From NCBI RefSeq assembly GCF_013003915.1, contig NZ_JABAIV010000005.1, positions 1 through 64,000 of the forward strand: a DNA stretch of 64,000 nucleotides, in the 5' to 3' direction. The notes beneath the pieces were generated by a model, which searched no databases, was not told the origin of the DNA, and worked only from the letters and a program-made list of their open reading frames with translations. The translations under genes and the position numbers were made by a program. This stretch comes from Telluria aromaticivorans. GTDB taxonomy: Bacteria; Pseudomonadota; Gammaproteobacteria; Burkholderiales; Burkholderiaceae_D. Positions 37,802 through 48,686 of this stretch are shown here, piece by piece; the stretch's first letter is position 1; each line of letters starts with the position of its first letter.

Positions 37802-37831
37802 ATCAGATCATTCAGGATTGATATGTGTCAA
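37802..37831 (-). promoter_or_regulatory. Extended -10 promoter of TBDR 4
   Basis: On the minus strand TTGACA (37831-37826), an 18-base spacer with TG at positions 16-17, then TCTGAT (37807-37802). The leader is about 110 bases. Confidence 0.55.
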
Positions 37832-37867
37832 TATGCCCAAGAGTAATATCTGTCCGAAAAACAACAG

Positions 37868-37900
37868 TTAATAAAAAGAAATTTCTGACTGAAAAGTCAG
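37868..37900 (-). terminator. Likely terminator of glnE
   Basis: On the minus strand a ctgact-tttc-agtcag hairpin is followed by the T-rich tract aaatttcttttta. It lies 120 bases after the glnE stop. The tail is interrupted, so termination may be partial. The remaining sequence between glnE and TBDR 4 shows only the TBDR 4 promoter. Confidence 0.5.
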
Positions 37901-38018
37901 CAGGGTATGCATGCGCGATCAGGGAGCGTGCGGGAGGAGAGATGGGTGGCCGTGGTGCGTATGCACCACGGCGGTGCGGACGGGATCGGGTGGCGCCTGG
38001 CGCCCCCGAAGGCTGGGG

Positions 38019-40784
38019 TCAGTCGCTGGAAGGGTCGCCGAAGCAGGCCTGCCACAGGAGCAGTACGCTGTCCGGGTGGCCACCGAGCAGGGCGGGATCG
38101 ACCCGGGCTTGTTCCTGGCCCTGCAGGCGCACCTGGTGCTGCAGCTTGCGCATCGCGCGATAGGCCCCCGCCACCGCAGCGGCGAGGTCCGGGTCGATCA
38201 GACCGAGCTCGCCGCACAAGCGCAGCAGGGCGATATTGCCGACGTTGGCGGTCAGCTGCGGGTAGCTGGCCGCATGGCGCAGCACCAGGTACTGGACGAT
38301 GAACTCGATGTCGATCATGCCGCCGGGGGCGCCCTTCAGGTCGAACAGCTCGCCGCGGCTGCTGCCTGCGTCGCGCATGCGCTTGCGCATGGCCCGCACC
38401 TCGTCCTTGAGCCGGTCCTCGTCGGCGCTCCTGTCCTTGCGCAGCACTTCTTCGCGGATTGCTTCGAAGCGCGCGCCGATGGCGGCGTCGCCGGCGCAGA
38501 AGCGTGCCCGCGTGAGCGCCTGGTGTTCCCAGATCCAGGCACTGCTTGCCTGGTAGCGTTCGAACGCGGCGCTTGATGACACCAGCATGCCGCTGGCGCC
38601 GTCGGGGCGCAGGGCGGTGTCGATGTCGAACAGGATGCCGGCCGCCGTGTGCGCCGTGTTCCAGGTGATGAAGCGCTGCGCCAGCTTCGCGTAGTTGGAC
38701 GGCGCCATGTCGTCGTCGTCGTCGAACAGGAAGATCACGTCCAGGTCGGATACGTAGCCGAGTTCCTTGCCCCCCAGCTTGCCATAGGCGATGACGGCAA
38801 AGCGCGGTTCTTCGCGGTGGCGGGTGGCGACCGCGCGCCAGGCGTGCTTGACGGTCGCGCCGACCATGGTGTCGGCCAGCGCCGACAAGTGGTCGGCCAG
38901 GCGCTCGACCGAGAGTTCGCCGGCAAGGTCCAGCGCCAGCAGGCGGAACAGCTGGGCGTGGTGGGTCTCGCGCAGGATGTCGAGCTGGCGCTCGGTGTCG
39001 CCGGCCGCCTCCAGCAGCTGGGCGTCGAGCCCCAGGGCCAGCTGGGCCAGCTGGCCGGGGTCGCCGGCGCCCTCGTTGCGGTCGTCGAGCAGTTCGTCGA
39101 GCAGGATCGGGTGGCCGGTGAGGAAGGTGGCGGCCCAGCCGCTGGCATTGATCATCCGGATCACACGCTCGAGCGTATGCGGGTATTCGGTCAGCAGCGA
39201 GAGGTAGGCCGAGCGGCGCGCGATGGCTTCGAAGAAGTCGAGCAGGCGCCCGAGGGTGGCGGCGTGGCTGCCGATGCCGGCTTCCTGCACCACGGTGGCG
39301 ATTTGGCCGAGCGCGGCGTCACCCAGGGCCAGCAGGCGGGCGCGGCTGGCATCGGGCAGGGCGGCCAGGCGTGGCCCCTGCAGGGTGGCCACCAGGCGGG
39401 TGGCCGCCCCCACCGGGTCGTCGTAGCCGAGCTCGAGCAGGCGGGCGGCAATGGCGTCGCGGTTCTCGGGGTCGTCGGCCAGCAGCGGCACGTCCGGGGC
39501 AGCGGTCTCTACCTTGTCGGCGAAGATCGCGTCGAACTGGGCGGCGACATAGCTGCGCTGCTCGTCGAGGCGCACCAGGAGCGTGGCGACGTCGGGCAGG
39601 CCCATCATGCGGGCGACAATCGCGCGGTCTTCCTCGCTGGCGGGCAAGGTATGGGTCTGGGCGTCTTCCAGGTATTGCAGGCGGTGTTCGAGGTTGCGCA
39701 GGAAAGCATAGGCCTCCAGCAGGCGCTCGACGGCGTCCTGCGGCAGCAGCTCGCGTTCGGCAAGCAGGCGCAGGGTCGCCCGCGTCGAGCGCTCGCGCAG
39801 CGCCGGGTCGCGCCCGCCGCGGATCAGCTGGAAGACCTGGGCCAGGAATTCGATCTCGCGGATCCCGCCGCGCCCGAGCTTGACGTTATGGCTGCGCTCG
39901 GGGTGCAGGCGTTCCTGGCGCTTGACCTCGGTGCGGATCTGGGCATGCATGTTGCGGATCGCATCGATCACGCCGAAATCGAGGTAGCGGCGGTACACGA
40001 AGGGGCGCACGATCGCGTCCAGCGCCGCGATGTCGTCAAGCTCGCCGGTGACTGCGCGCGCCTTGACCCAGGCATAGCGCTCCCATTCCCGGCCCTGCAC
40101 AATGAGGTATTCCTCGACCATGTTGAGGCTGGCGGCGAGCGGCCCGGAGTTGCCGTTGGGGCGCAGCGCCATGTCGACCCGGAACGTGAAGCCGTCCTCG
40201 ATGACTTCCGACAGGGCGGCAATCAGCTTGCGCCCCAGACGCACGAAGAATTCGTGGTTGGACAGCTGGCGCTGCCCTGGGCCGGCGGCGGTATCGCCAT
40301 CTTCCGGATAGACGAAGATCAGGTCGATGTCGGACGAGACATTCAGTTCGCCGCCGCCGCCCTTGCCCATGGACAACACTATCAGGTGCTGGGGCCGGCC
40401 GGAATCGTCCCCGGTCGGCATGCCGTGGATGGCGACCAGTTCCCCGGTCAGGGCCGCGACATGGGTGCGGATGGCGAAGTCGGCAAAGGTCGTCATGGCG
40501 GTGACCACCTCGTCCAGGGTGGCCCGGCCGTCGAGGTCGCGCCGGATGATGGCGGAGACCAGCAAGTTGCGCAGGCGGCGCATCGCCCGCGGCAGCGGCA
40601 GGCCGGCGTCGAGCTCGCGCGCCAATGCCGCGCCGAGGTCGGCGTCGGCCAGCGATAATCGGGCAAAGTCCTCGAGCAGGGCGGGGCGGGCCGGATCGGC
40701 ATCGAGCCAGCGCTGGAGGAAGCGCGAGCCGTCCGGCGCTCCGGAGGCGGCCGGCGTTCCGGGGGCGGGTGCAGCTGGGGTCAT
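38019..40784 (-). CDS. glnE: Glutamine synthetase adenylyltransferase/deadenylase
   Basis: A 921-residue, two-headed enzyme that adds AMP to the GlnA tyrosine or removes it, in response to PII and glutamine. Both nucleotidyltransferase heads are present: GKGGGGELNVSSDIDLIFVY near 135-154 (deadenylase half) and GKLGGKELGYVSDLDVIFLF near 675 (adenylyltransferase half). The C-terminal helical region ends in a conserved QHQVRLQGQEQARV. The start MTPAAPAPG at 40784 is preferred; a longer reading would add 40 low-complexity residues. It is divergent from yhdP. With glnA, ntrB and ntrC also in the window, most of the glutamine synthetase control circuit is present here. Confidence 0.96.
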   Translation of the reverse strand: MTPAAPAPGTPAASGAPDGSRFLQRWLDADPARPALLEDFARLSLADADLGAALARELDAGLPLPRAMRRLRNLLVSAIIRRDLDGRATLDEVVTAMTTFADFAIRTHVAALTGELVAIHGMPTGDDSGRPQHLIVLSMGKGGGGELNVSSDIDLIFVYPEDGDTAAGPGQRQLSNHEFFVRLGRKLIAALSEVIEDGFTFRVDMALRPNGNSGPLAASLNMVEEYLIVQGREWERYAWVKARAVTGELDDIAALDAIVRPFVYRRYLDFGVIDAIRNMHAQIRTEVKRQERLHPERSHNVKLGRGGIREIEFLAQVFQLIRGGRDPALRERSTRATLRLLAERELLPQDAVERLLEAYAFLRNLEHRLQYLEDAQTHTLPASEEDRAIVARMMGLPDVATLLVRLDEQRSYVAAQFDAIFADKVETAAPDVPLLADDPENRDAIAARLLELGYDDPVGAATRLVATLQGPRLAALPDASRARLLALGDAALGQIATVVQEAGIGSHAATLGRLLDFFEAIARRSAYLSLLTEYPHTLERVIRMINASGWAATFLTGHPILLDELLDDRNEGAGDPGQLAQLALGLDAQLLEAAGDTERQLDILRETHHAQLFRLLALDLAGELSVERLADHLSALADTMVGATVKHAWRAVATRHREEPRFAVIAYGKLGGKELGYVSDLDVIFLFDDDDDMAPSNYAKLAQRFITWNTAHTAAGILFDIDTALRPDGASGMLVSSSAAFERYQASSAWIWEHQALTRARFCAGDAAIGARFEAIREEVLRKDRSADEDRLKDEVRAMRKRMRDAGSSRGELFDLKGAPGGMIDIEFIVQYLVLRHAASYPQLTANVGNIALLRLCGELGLIDPDLAAAVAGAYRAMRKLQHQVRLQGQEQARVDPALLGGHPDSVLLLWQACFGDPSSD

Positions 40785-40986
40785 GGTGTGCGATCCAATA
40801 GTTGTTGTACCGTCGGGTAGCACCGTCCGCCCGCGCCGCCCGGTTTTGCCGTCCGGCAGGCGTTCGTGCGGTAGAATTGCCCGCCGTGCTGCCCCGGTCA
40901 GCATGATGGTAAGGTAGACGCCGCAACCCTTGCAAGCGATCTGTTATCAAAGTTTTAATTTACGGCGGCCTTTGTTGAGCACCTTG

Positions 40987-43900
40987 ATGGACAATCCGGA
41001 ACCGCAGGCGGCGCACGCACAGGGCGGACACCTGCCGCTGGCCGTGCGCTGGCAGCGCATGCGCGCGGCCTATCGCTATGCGAACCTGGCCTCGCACCAC
41101 GTCCTCGGCTTCACCATCAAGCTGGTGCTGTTCATCTATTTTGCGCTGGCCGTGCTGTTCCTGGTGCTGCGCTACGCCATCCTCCCGAACATCGGTCTAT
41201 ATAAAGGCGACATCGAAGCCGCCGCCGGCCGTGTGCTCGGCAACCGGGTCACCATTTCGCAATTGTCGGCCTCGTGGCAGGGCATCCATCCGGCCCTGAG
41301 CCTGGCCGACGTGCGCCTGATCGATGCCAGGGGCCGCCAGGTGCTGGCGCTGCCGCAGGTGTCGGCCACGCTGTCGTGGTGGAGCCTGGCCGCCTTCGAG
41401 CCGCGCCTGCATGCGCTCGAGGTCCACCGTCCGCAGCTGGATGTGCGGCGCGGCCTGGATGGCGTGCTGACGGTGGCCGGCGTGCGGCTCGACCCGAATA
41501 AAAAAGACGACGGCCGCGGCGCCGACTGGCTGCTGCGCCAGCGCGAGATCGTGATCCGCGACGGGCGGGTCGACTGGACCGACGAGCTGCGCGGCCGGCC
41601 GACCCTGGCCCTGACCGAGGTCACGATGGCGCTGCTGAACCGCTTCGGCGGCGGCCACCAGTTCGCCCTGCGCGCCACCCCGCCGCGTGCGCTCGGCCGC
41701 CCGCTCGACCTGCGCGCGCGCTTCCGCCACCGTTTCGGCGCGCGTCCGTCGGATGTCAAGCGCTGGAAGGGCGAGCTGTACGCCGACCTGCGCGGCGCCG
41801 ACCTGGCAGCGTGGAAGCGCCACGTGGACATGCCTTTCGAACTGGCCAGCGGGCGCGGTTCGGTGCGCGCCTGGCTCAGCTTCGATCACGCCCGGGTAGC
41901 CGGTTTCACCGCCGACCTGGCGTTGGCCGACGTCAACGCCCGCCTGGGCGCGGCGCTGGCGCCACTCCAGCTGGCGCAAGTGCGGGGACGGCTGGCGGCG
42001 CGCGAAGAAATGCTGCCCGGGACCGAGGACGGCAAGCCGACCTTTGGCGCCCACGGCCACACGGTCAGCCTGACCGGCTTCTCGGTGACGACCCGCGACG
42101 GGCGCACGCTGCCGCCGGCTACGCTCGAACAGAGCTGGCGTCCGGCCCGTGGCGGCCGTCCCGAGCACGGCGAGCTGAAAGCGCGCCAGCTCGATATCGG
42201 AGCGCTGTCTGCGCTGGCCGGGTATTTGCCGCTGCCGCCGCAGCAGCGCCAGATGCTGGCCGACTACGCGCCGCGCGGGCGCGTGCTCGACCTGTCGGCC
42301 AACTGGGAAGGACGCTATCCGTCGCTGCGCTCGTTCCGGGTGCGCGGCGACGTGGCCGGGCTGGCAGTCAATGCGCGCGCGGAGCGTCCCGCCCAGCCGG
42401 CCCGCGCCGGCCAGCCTGCGCTGCCGGCGCGCCCGGCCACCCCCGGTTTCCAGAACCTGAGCGGCAGCATCGATGCCAGCGAACGCAGCGGCAGCGTGAC
42501 GGTCGATTCCCAGGCCGCGGTGCTGCTGCTGCCGGCCTGGTTCGCCGAGCCGATGATGCCGCTCGACCGGCTGGGGCTGAAAGCACGATGGACCTATGAC
42601 CCGGGCCAGCAGCTGCTGGTCGAAGTGGAGAACCTGCAGTTCGCGCAGGGCGCCCTGAATGGCTCGCTCTCCGGGCGCCACACGCTGCCGCTCCAGCCGG
42701 GGCGCGGCCCGGGCGTCGCCGATTTTACCGGCAAGATCGACGGCTTCGCGATCGGCCAGGTTGGGCGCTTCCTGCCGCTGGCCACGCCCGAAGGCCTGCG
42801 CGGCTGGCTGACCGGTGCGCTGCAGGGTGGCCTGCTTCGCGACGCCACGCTGCGCCTGCGCGGCGACCTGGCCGACTTCCCCTTCCGTGCCACGGGTTTG
42901 ACAAATAAGGTACTGGAGCGCGCGCGCGGCGAGTTCCGCGCCGCCGGCCGCCTCGAGGATGCGCGCCTTGAATACGCACCGGGCCACCGCCACCCCGACG
43001 GTACTCCCCTGTGGCCGCTGGCCGAAAACATCAACGGCCGCATCGAGTTCGACCGCGCCCGCATGGAAATCCGCGGCGACACCCTGCGCACGATGGGAGT
43101 GGCGCTATCGAACGTGAAGGCGGTGATTCCCGACCTCGGTGCGCACGACCTCAAAATGCTGGAGATCGACGGCACCGCCGCCGGCCCGCTGCAGGAATTC
43201 CTGCACTACGTGGCAGCCAGCCCGGTGCCTGGATGGATCGGCCACTTCACCGATGAAACCCATGCCGGCGGCAATGCGCGCCTTGGCCTGAAGCTGCGCA
43301 TGCCGCTTGCACACCTAGGGGACACCAAGGTGCTGGGCAGCCTGCAACTGCTGGGTAACGACATCAGCCTGTTCCCGGAACTGCCGCCGCTGCAGGCGGC
43401 ACTGGGCCGGATCGATTTCTGGGAGCGCGGCGTCAACCTGAACGGCGTAGGCGCCAGTTTCCTCGGCGGGCCGCTGGCGCTGTCGGGCGGCACCCAGAAG
43501 GACGGCAGCATCGCGATCCGCCTCGGCGGCACCCTGTCGGCCGACGGCATGCGCCGCACCGCGCCGGTGCCGGCGCTGCAGCGCCTGGGCGCGCGCCTGT
43601 CCGGCAGCACGCCTTATACCGGCGCAGTGGTAGTGCGCGAAGGGCGGCGAACCGTGACGCTCGAATCGAACCTGGCGGGCCTGGGCCTGGAGCTGCCGGC
43701 GCCGTTAAACAAGCCGCAGGCGAATGCGCTGCCGCTGCGTTTCACGCTGGCCGGCGAGCCGACCGTCAACGGCGTGGCACGCGACGAAATCCGCGTGGCG
43801 CTGGGAGATGATTTGGCGGCGCGCTACCTGCGCGAGAAGCAGGGGCGCGGCCCGTGGCTGGTGCAGCGCGGCGGCATCGGCGTGAACGTGCCGGCGCCGG

Positions 43901-45195
43901 AACCGGACAGCGGCACCATGATCCATGTGAACATGCGCGCGCTGAACGTGGATGGATGGATTGCGGCGGGCAAGGCGATTGCGGGCACGGGTGGCGAAGC
44001 GAGTGGCGGAGCAGGTGCCGGTACTCCTGCGACCGGTGGCGAATTCGCGCAATACGTGGTGCCGGACGTGATCGCGGGGCGCGTGTCCGAACTGACGGTC
44101 GGAGAGCGGCGCCTGGCCGACGTAGTGCTGGGCGCGACCCACCTGAAGGACACCTGGCAGGCCAACCTGAATTCGCGCCAGGTCAGCGGCTATGTGACCT
44201 GGGCCGAATCGGGCAGCGGCCAGGGCCTGGGCAAGGTCACCGCGCGCCTGGCTTCGCTCGTGATTCCCGAATCGGACGAGGCCGAGGTGAAGAACCTGCT
44301 GGAATCGAACCAGGGTGTCTCCGCGACCATCCCCTCGCTCGACATCGTGGCCGAGAACTTCCAGCTGTTCGACAAACGGCTCGGCCGCCTCGAACTGCAA
44401 GCGAGCAACGTGCAGGCGCTGGCGGGGCGCGAATGGCGCATCAACCGTCTCGCCCTCGACAGTCCGGAGGGCCAGCTCAAGGCCAACGGGCGCTGGCTGA
44501 CCAAGGATGGCAAGAGCAATACCAGCCTGAATTTCATGCTCGACATCGATGATGCGGGCAAGCTGCTCGACCGCCTCGGCTTCCCCGAGACCCTGCGCCG
44601 CGGCAAGGGCAAGCTGTCCGGCGATATTTCGTGGAGCGGGCTGCCGTATGCGATGGACATCCCGAGCCTGTCGGGCCAGGTCGAGCTGAATGTCGAATCC
44701 GGCCAGTTCCTGAAGCAGGACCCGGGCGCGGCCAAGCTGCTGGGCGTACTGAGCCTGCAGGCGCTGCCGCGCCTGCTCAAGCTCGACTTCCACGACGTGT
44801 TCTCGCAAGGCCTGGCGTTTGATGGCATCAGCGCCAACGCCATGATCCAGCGCGGCGTGCTGCGCACCGACAACCTCAAGATGCACGGGGTGGCGGCCAC
44901 CATCCTGATGGACGGCAGCGCCGACATCGCCAACGAAACCACCAACCTGCGCGTGGTCGTGATCCCGGAATTCAACCTCGGCACCGGGCCGCTGGTCTAC
45001 GGCCTGGCGGTCAACCCGGTGATCGGCCTGGGCAGCTTCCTGGCGCAGCTGTTCCTGCGCGCACCGGTGATGAAGGCGCTGACCTACCAGATGCAGATTT
45101 CGGGACCGTGGAAATCCCCGGTCATCACCAAGCTCGACAACCCGCCGCCGGTGCCCCTTTCCCCGACGGCGCGCGCCAACGCAAGGAAGGATTGA
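40987..45195 (+). CDS. yhdP: YhdP family AsmA-like protein (DUF3971)
   Basis: A 1402-residue, membrane-anchored protein. One N-terminal helix near residues 42-65 (FTIKLVLFIYFALAVLFLVL) is followed by a very long periplasmic region of beta-rich repeats, ending in the AsmA-like C-terminal domain (FNLGTGPLVYGLAVNPVIGLGSFLAQLF near 1335-1362). YhdP-type proteins span the periplasm and help carry phospholipids to the outer membrane with TamB and YdbH. ATG 40987 (MDNPEPQAA) is chosen over an in-frame codon 57 bases upstream. The nitrilase gene begins one base after the stop, so the pair is an operon. Confidence 0.93.
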   Translation: MDNPEPQAAHAQGGHLPLAVRWQRMRAAYRYANLASHHVLGFTIKLVLFIYFALAVLFLVLRYAILPNIGLYKGDIEAAAGRVLGNRVTISQLSASWQGIHPALSLADVRLIDARGRQVLALPQVSATLSWWSLAAFEPRLHALEVHRPQLDVRRGLDGVLTVAGVRLDPNKKDDGRGADWLLRQREIVIRDGRVDWTDELRGRPTLALTEVTMALLNRFGGGHQFALRATPPRALGRPLDLRARFRHRFGARPSDVKRWKGELYADLRGADLAAWKRHVDMPFELASGRGSVRAWLSFDHARVAGFTADLALADVNARLGAALAPLQLAQVRGRLAAREEMLPGTEDGKPTFGAHGHTVSLTGFSVTTRDGRTLPPATLEQSWRPARGGRPEHGELKARQLDIGALSALAGYLPLPPQQRQMLADYAPRGRVLDLSANWEGRYPSLRSFRVRGDVAGLAVNARAERPAQPARAGQPALPARPATPGFQNLSGSIDASERSGSVTVDSQAAVLLLPAWFAEPMMPLDRLGLKARWTYDPGQQLLVEVENLQFAQGALNGSLSGRHTLPLQPGRGPGVADFTGKIDGFAIGQVGRFLPLATPEGLRGWLTGALQGGLLRDATLRLRGDLADFPFRATGLTNKVLERARGEFRAAGRLEDARLEYAPGHRHPDGTPLWPLAENINGRIEFDRARMEIRGDTLRTMGVALSNVKAVIPDLGAHDLKMLEIDGTAAGPLQEFLHYVAASPVPGWIGHFTDETHAGGNARLGLKLRMPLAHLGDTKVLGSLQLLGNDISLFPELPPLQAALGRIDFWERGVNLNGVGASFLGGPLALSGGTQKDGSIAIRLGGTLSADGMRRTAPVPALQRLGARLSGSTPYTGAVVVREGRRTVTLESNLAGLGLELPAPLNKPQANALPLRFTLAGEPTVNGVARDEIRVALGDDLAARYLREKQGRGPWLVQRGGIGVNVPAPEPDSGTMIHVNMRALNVDGWIAAGKAIAGTGGEASGGAGAGTPATGGEFAQYVVPDVIAGRVSELTVGERRLADVVLGATHLKDTWQANLNSRQVSGYVTWAESGSGQGLGKVTARLASLVIPESDEAEVKNLLESNQGVSATIPSLDIVAENFQLFDKRLGRLELQASNVQALAGREWRINRLALDSPEGQLKANGRWLTKDGKSNTSLNFMLDIDDAGKLLDRLGFPETLRRGKGKLSGDISWSGLPYAMDIPSLSGQVELNVESGQFLKQDPGAAKLLGVLSLQALPRLLKLDFHDVFSQGLAFDGISANAMIQRGVLRTDNLKMHGVAATILMDGSADIANETTNLRVVVIPEFNLGTGPLVYGLAVNPVIGLGSFLAQLFLRAPVMKALTYQMQISGPWKSPVITKLDNPPPVPLSPTARANARKD

Positions 45196-45196
45196 C

Positions 45197-45994
<798 letters not shown>

Positions 45995-46060
45995 GGGAGC
46001 TGCCCATATCGCTTTGCACATCCCGTCCTGTGCGGTCCCTCCTGCCTCTGTGAATAATTA

Positions 46061-46172
46061 GGGTCAGAGTAGAATTATTTGCCAAGAGCCTGATATCAAC
46101 TGGCTTTCCGCCATTTTTCGTAAGTAGGTGCAACGGAACCTGAAATCTTGGTCAACAATTCGACTCTGACCC
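46061..46172. repeat. 112-bp palindrome-ended repeat, copy A
   Basis: The left end is gggtcagagtagaattattt and the right end is the inverted form, ending gactctgaccc. There are about 27 bp of imperfect terminal inversion, including gccaaga/tcttggt. Ends of the type gggtcagagt...actctgaccc are, to my knowledge, widely found at REP-type elements mobilised by Y1 (RAYT) transposases. No transposase is present here. Confidence 0.8.
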
Positions 46173-46323
46173 TAATTAATTGGCGCCCGTTCTCAGTTCG
46201 AATGGCCGCTCAATGGCGACGAAATCGTCTCAAACGCGTCTTCCTGGAAACGAGTCATGGCATCGAGCGGCTTTGGCTGGTACTTGGGCGCCGTTATGTG
46301 TCAACCGAGGCCAAAAATAAATA
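46173..46323. other. Non-coding spacer between the two 112-bp repeats
   Basis: 151 bases. On the minus strand a short open stretch reads PKYQPKPLDAMTRFQEDAF and ends at a stop; it has no start or ribosome-binding site. It may be a remnant of a gene split by the repeats, but I do not recognise it. Confidence 0.35.
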
Positions 46324-46435
46324 GGGTCAGAGTTGAATTATTTGCCAAGAGATGGACATCAAGTGGTCTAAAACCATTTTTCGTAATTTGCTGCAATAGA
46401 TCCTGAGATCTTGGCAAACAATTTGACTCTGACCC
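46324..46435. repeat. 112-bp palindrome-ended repeat, copy B
   Basis: Same length and orientation as the copy at 46061, about 80 percent alike, with ends gggtcagagttgaattattt and gactctgaccc. It lies about 95 bases before tldD, so it is in or near its promoter region. Confidence 0.8.
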
Positions 46436-46530
46436 TCATTGTTTGGGAAGTGCGGCGGGCGGGCTGCGTACCGCTACGAAGCGCGGGGATATGGCACAAT
46501 GCTTTCTCTATCTGAACGACCGAACGCAAA

Positions 46531-47991
46531 ATGAAACCATTCGAACCGAACCTTTCCTCCCTGGCGGTTGCGCGCGACGTGCTGCTGACACCATTCGGCC
46601 TCGACGAGGGCAAGCTGCTGAGCGCGCTGGGGTCGATGTTCACGCACAAGGTCGATTACGCCGACCTCTATTTCCAGTTCACCAAGAGCGAGGGCTGGAG
46701 CCTGGAAGAGGGCATCGTCAAGACCGGCAGCTTCTCGATCGACCAGGGCGTCGGCGTGCGCGCCATTTCCGGCGACCGCACGGCGTTCTCGTATTCAGAC
46801 GATATTTCGGAAGCGGCGCTGCTCGATGCGGCAGCGGCGACCCGCACGATCGCCCGCGCCGGTTCCGGCAAGATCAAGATCGCTACCGCGGCACGCCCGA
46901 CCGGCGGCCGCTCGCTTTACCTGCCGCACGATCCGCTGGCTTCGCTCGATGCGACCGCGAAAGTGAAGCTGCTTGAGCGCGTCGAGAAGATGGCCCGTGC
47001 CAAGGATCCGCGCGTGGTGCAGGTGATGGCCGGCCTGGCCGGTGAATACGACGTGGTGCTGGTGGTGCGCAGCGATGGCGTGCTGGCGGCCGATATCCGT
47101 CCGCTGGTGCGCGTGTCGGTCACCGTTATCGCGGAGCAGAATGGCCGGCGCGAAGTCGGTTCGTCCGGCGGCGGCGGGCGCTACGACTACGGCTATTTCA
47201 GCGACGAGCTGCTCGACCAGTATGCGACCGAGGCGGTGAAATCGGCTTGCGTCAACCTGGAGGCGCGTCCGGCGCCGGCCGGCCCGATGACCATCGTGCT
47301 CGGCCCGGGCTGGCCCGGCGTGTTGCTGCACGAGGCGGTGGGCCACGGCCTGGAAGGCGACTTCAACCGCAAGGGCTCGTCGGCCTACGCCGGCCGTATC
47401 GGCGAACGCGTCGCGGCCAAGGGCGTGACTGTGGTCGATGACGGCACCCTGCAGGACCGCCGTGGTTCGCTCAACATGGACGACGAAGGCAACCCGACCC
47501 AGTGCACCACGCTGATCGAAGACGGCATCCTGAAAGGCTATATCCAGGACACGATGAACGCGCGCCTGATGAAGATGCCGGTCACCGGTAACGCGCGCCG
47601 CGAATCCTTCGCCCACCTGCCGATGCCGCGTATGACGAATACCTACATGCTGGCCGGTGACAAGGATCCGGAAGAAATCCTGGCCTCGGTCAAGAACGGC
47701 CTGTATGCGGTCAATTTCGGTGGCGGCCAGGTCGACATCACCAACGGCAAGTTCGTGTTCTCGGCCAGCGAAGCCTACATGATCGAGAACGGCAAGATCA
47801 GCTACCCGGTCAAGGGCGCGACCCTGATCGGCAATGGTCCGGAAGTGATGAACAACATCTCGATGATCGGCAACGACATGCGCCTGGATTCTGGCGTGGG
47901 CGTATGCGGCAAGGAAGGCCAGAGCGTGCCGGTGGGCGTTGGACAGCCGACCTTGCGCATCGATGGCGTGACCGTGGGCGGGACGGGCTGA
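46531..47991 (+). CDS. tldD: Metalloprotease TldD
   Basis: A 486-residue subunit of the TldD/TldE heterodimer, which degrades unfolded peptides and processes microcin B17 and the CcdA antitoxin in enteric bacteria. The zinc motif [16 protein letters not shown] is at about residue 267, in the form HExxxH with downstream ligands in the C-terminal half ([25 protein letters not shown]). The start ATG 46531 gives the usual N-terminus. No tldE (pmbA) is nearby; it is usually elsewhere in Burkholderiales. A terminator follows. Two small mobile-type repeats sit just upstream. Confidence 0.95.
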   Translation: MKPFEPNLSSLAVARDVLLTPFGLDEGKLLSALGSMFTHKVDYADLYFQFTKSEGWSLEEGIVKTGSFSIDQGVGVRAISGDRTAFSYSDDISEAALLDAAAATRTIARAGSGKIKIATAARPTGGRSLYLPHDPLASLDATAKVKLLERVEKMARAKDPRVVQVMAGLAGEYDVVLVVRSDGVLAADIRPLVRVSVTVIAEQNGRREVGSSGGGGRYDYGYFSDELLDQYATEAVKSACVNLEARPAPAGPMTIVLGPGWPGVLLHEAVGHGLEGDFNRKGSSAYAGRIGERVAAKGVTVVDDGTLQDRRGSLNMDDEGNPTQCTTLIEDGILKGYIQDTMNARLMKMPVTGNARRESFAHLPMPRMTNTYMLAGDKDPEEILASVKNGLYAVNFGGGQVDITNGKFVFSASEAYMIENGKISYPVKGATLIGNGPEVMNNISMIGNDMRLDSGVGVCGKEGQSVPVGVGQPTLRIDGVTVGGTG

Positions 47992-48011
47992 GGTCTTGTC
48001 TGGCCAGCTTT

Positions 48012-48045
48012 AACACAACGCCCGGTTTTCCGGGCGTTGTTGTTT
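48012..48045 (+). terminator. Terminator of tldD
   Basis: The stem acaacgcccgg / ccgggcgttgt is followed by TGTTT. The T run is weak, but the stem is strong. Confidence 0.8.
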
Positions 48046-48167
48046 CCAAGAGCGATCAGGACTGATCGAATGGGAAGGTCTCGAGGTCCACACTCTCTAG
48101 TAAAGCTAAGATTCGCGCACGCGTTTAGTTGCTAACGAATAGCCGCGCGGCTACGCGTCAGCTGCTT

Positions 48168-48220
48168 GAACGCATGGGCAGGTAAAACAGTCCAGTGGAC
48201 TGTTTTACGCCCACCCTACG
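48168..48220. repeat. Half copy of the dispersed repeat with a long internal hairpin
   Basis: It begins gaacgcatgggcag and ends gcccaccctac, as in the right arm of the full repeats. Between these is a 13-bp perfect hairpin (gtaaaacagtcca / tggactgttttac, 48182-48208). Only the right arm is present. Confidence 0.6.
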
Positions 48221-48229
48221 GTTTGGTGC

Positions 48230-48626
48230 CTAACTGAATTTATAGGTCTCCCGCATGTACACCGTCAGGCCGAGCGGGTCCGTGTCGCGCGGATCGTAGT
48301 CAAGCTGGAAGTTGGTGAGCTAGTTGGTAAAGGGCGGCTCCTTGTCGAACAGGTTCTTGATGTCCGCAGTGAACTCCGCCCGCTTGGTCGCCGGTATAGG
48401 TGCCGGAGAGCGACCAGGTCGAGTGATGGCCGACCGTGTTGAAGAACTCGGGCTCCACCGCCGAATTCTGGTCGGTGTAGTGCGACATGTAGCGCTTGGC
48501 CAGGTTGACCGTCCAGTCGCCGCGGCTCAGCGAGAACAGCAGGTTGTGGCGCGCAAGATGCTGTAGGATTCGCGCAACCGCTTGCCAAACCCGGTGGCCG
48601 CAGGCGACCGAGAAGTAGCTTGCCAA
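48230..48626 (-). pseudogene. Remnant C-terminus of a TonB-dependent receptor
   Basis: On the minus strand one frame gives NLLFSLSRGDWTVNLAKRYM and then SHYTDQNSAVEPEFF, typical of late receptor barrel strands. The match then shifts frame and continues as FTADIKNLFDKEPPFTN, an in-frame stop, LTNFQLDYDPRDTD, and the C-terminus MRETYKFS-stop with its terminal aromatic residue. One frameshift and one nonsense codon are therefore visible, and everything upstream of the last 120 or so residues is missing. It lies between tldD and aroG. It shows receptor genes are being lost as well as duplicated in this region. Confidence 0.8.
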
Positions 48627-48649
48627 TCTTCATGCTATATTGTTATAGT
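48620..48649 (+). promoter_or_regulatory. Promoter of the aroG leader
   Basis: TTGCCA (48620-48625), an 18-base spacer and TATAGT (48644-48649) give a start near 48656. This leaves a leader of about 220 bases before aroG, enough for the leader peptide and attenuator described next. Confidence 0.6.
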
Positions 48650-48686
48650 CAAACCAGACATAGCCAACCGGGCCAGATCGACTCCC

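Noticed and set aside
48265-48633. Small hypothetical protein on the minus strand between tldD and aroG
   Set aside because: It is a mixed-frame reading of a decayed TonB-dependent receptor end.
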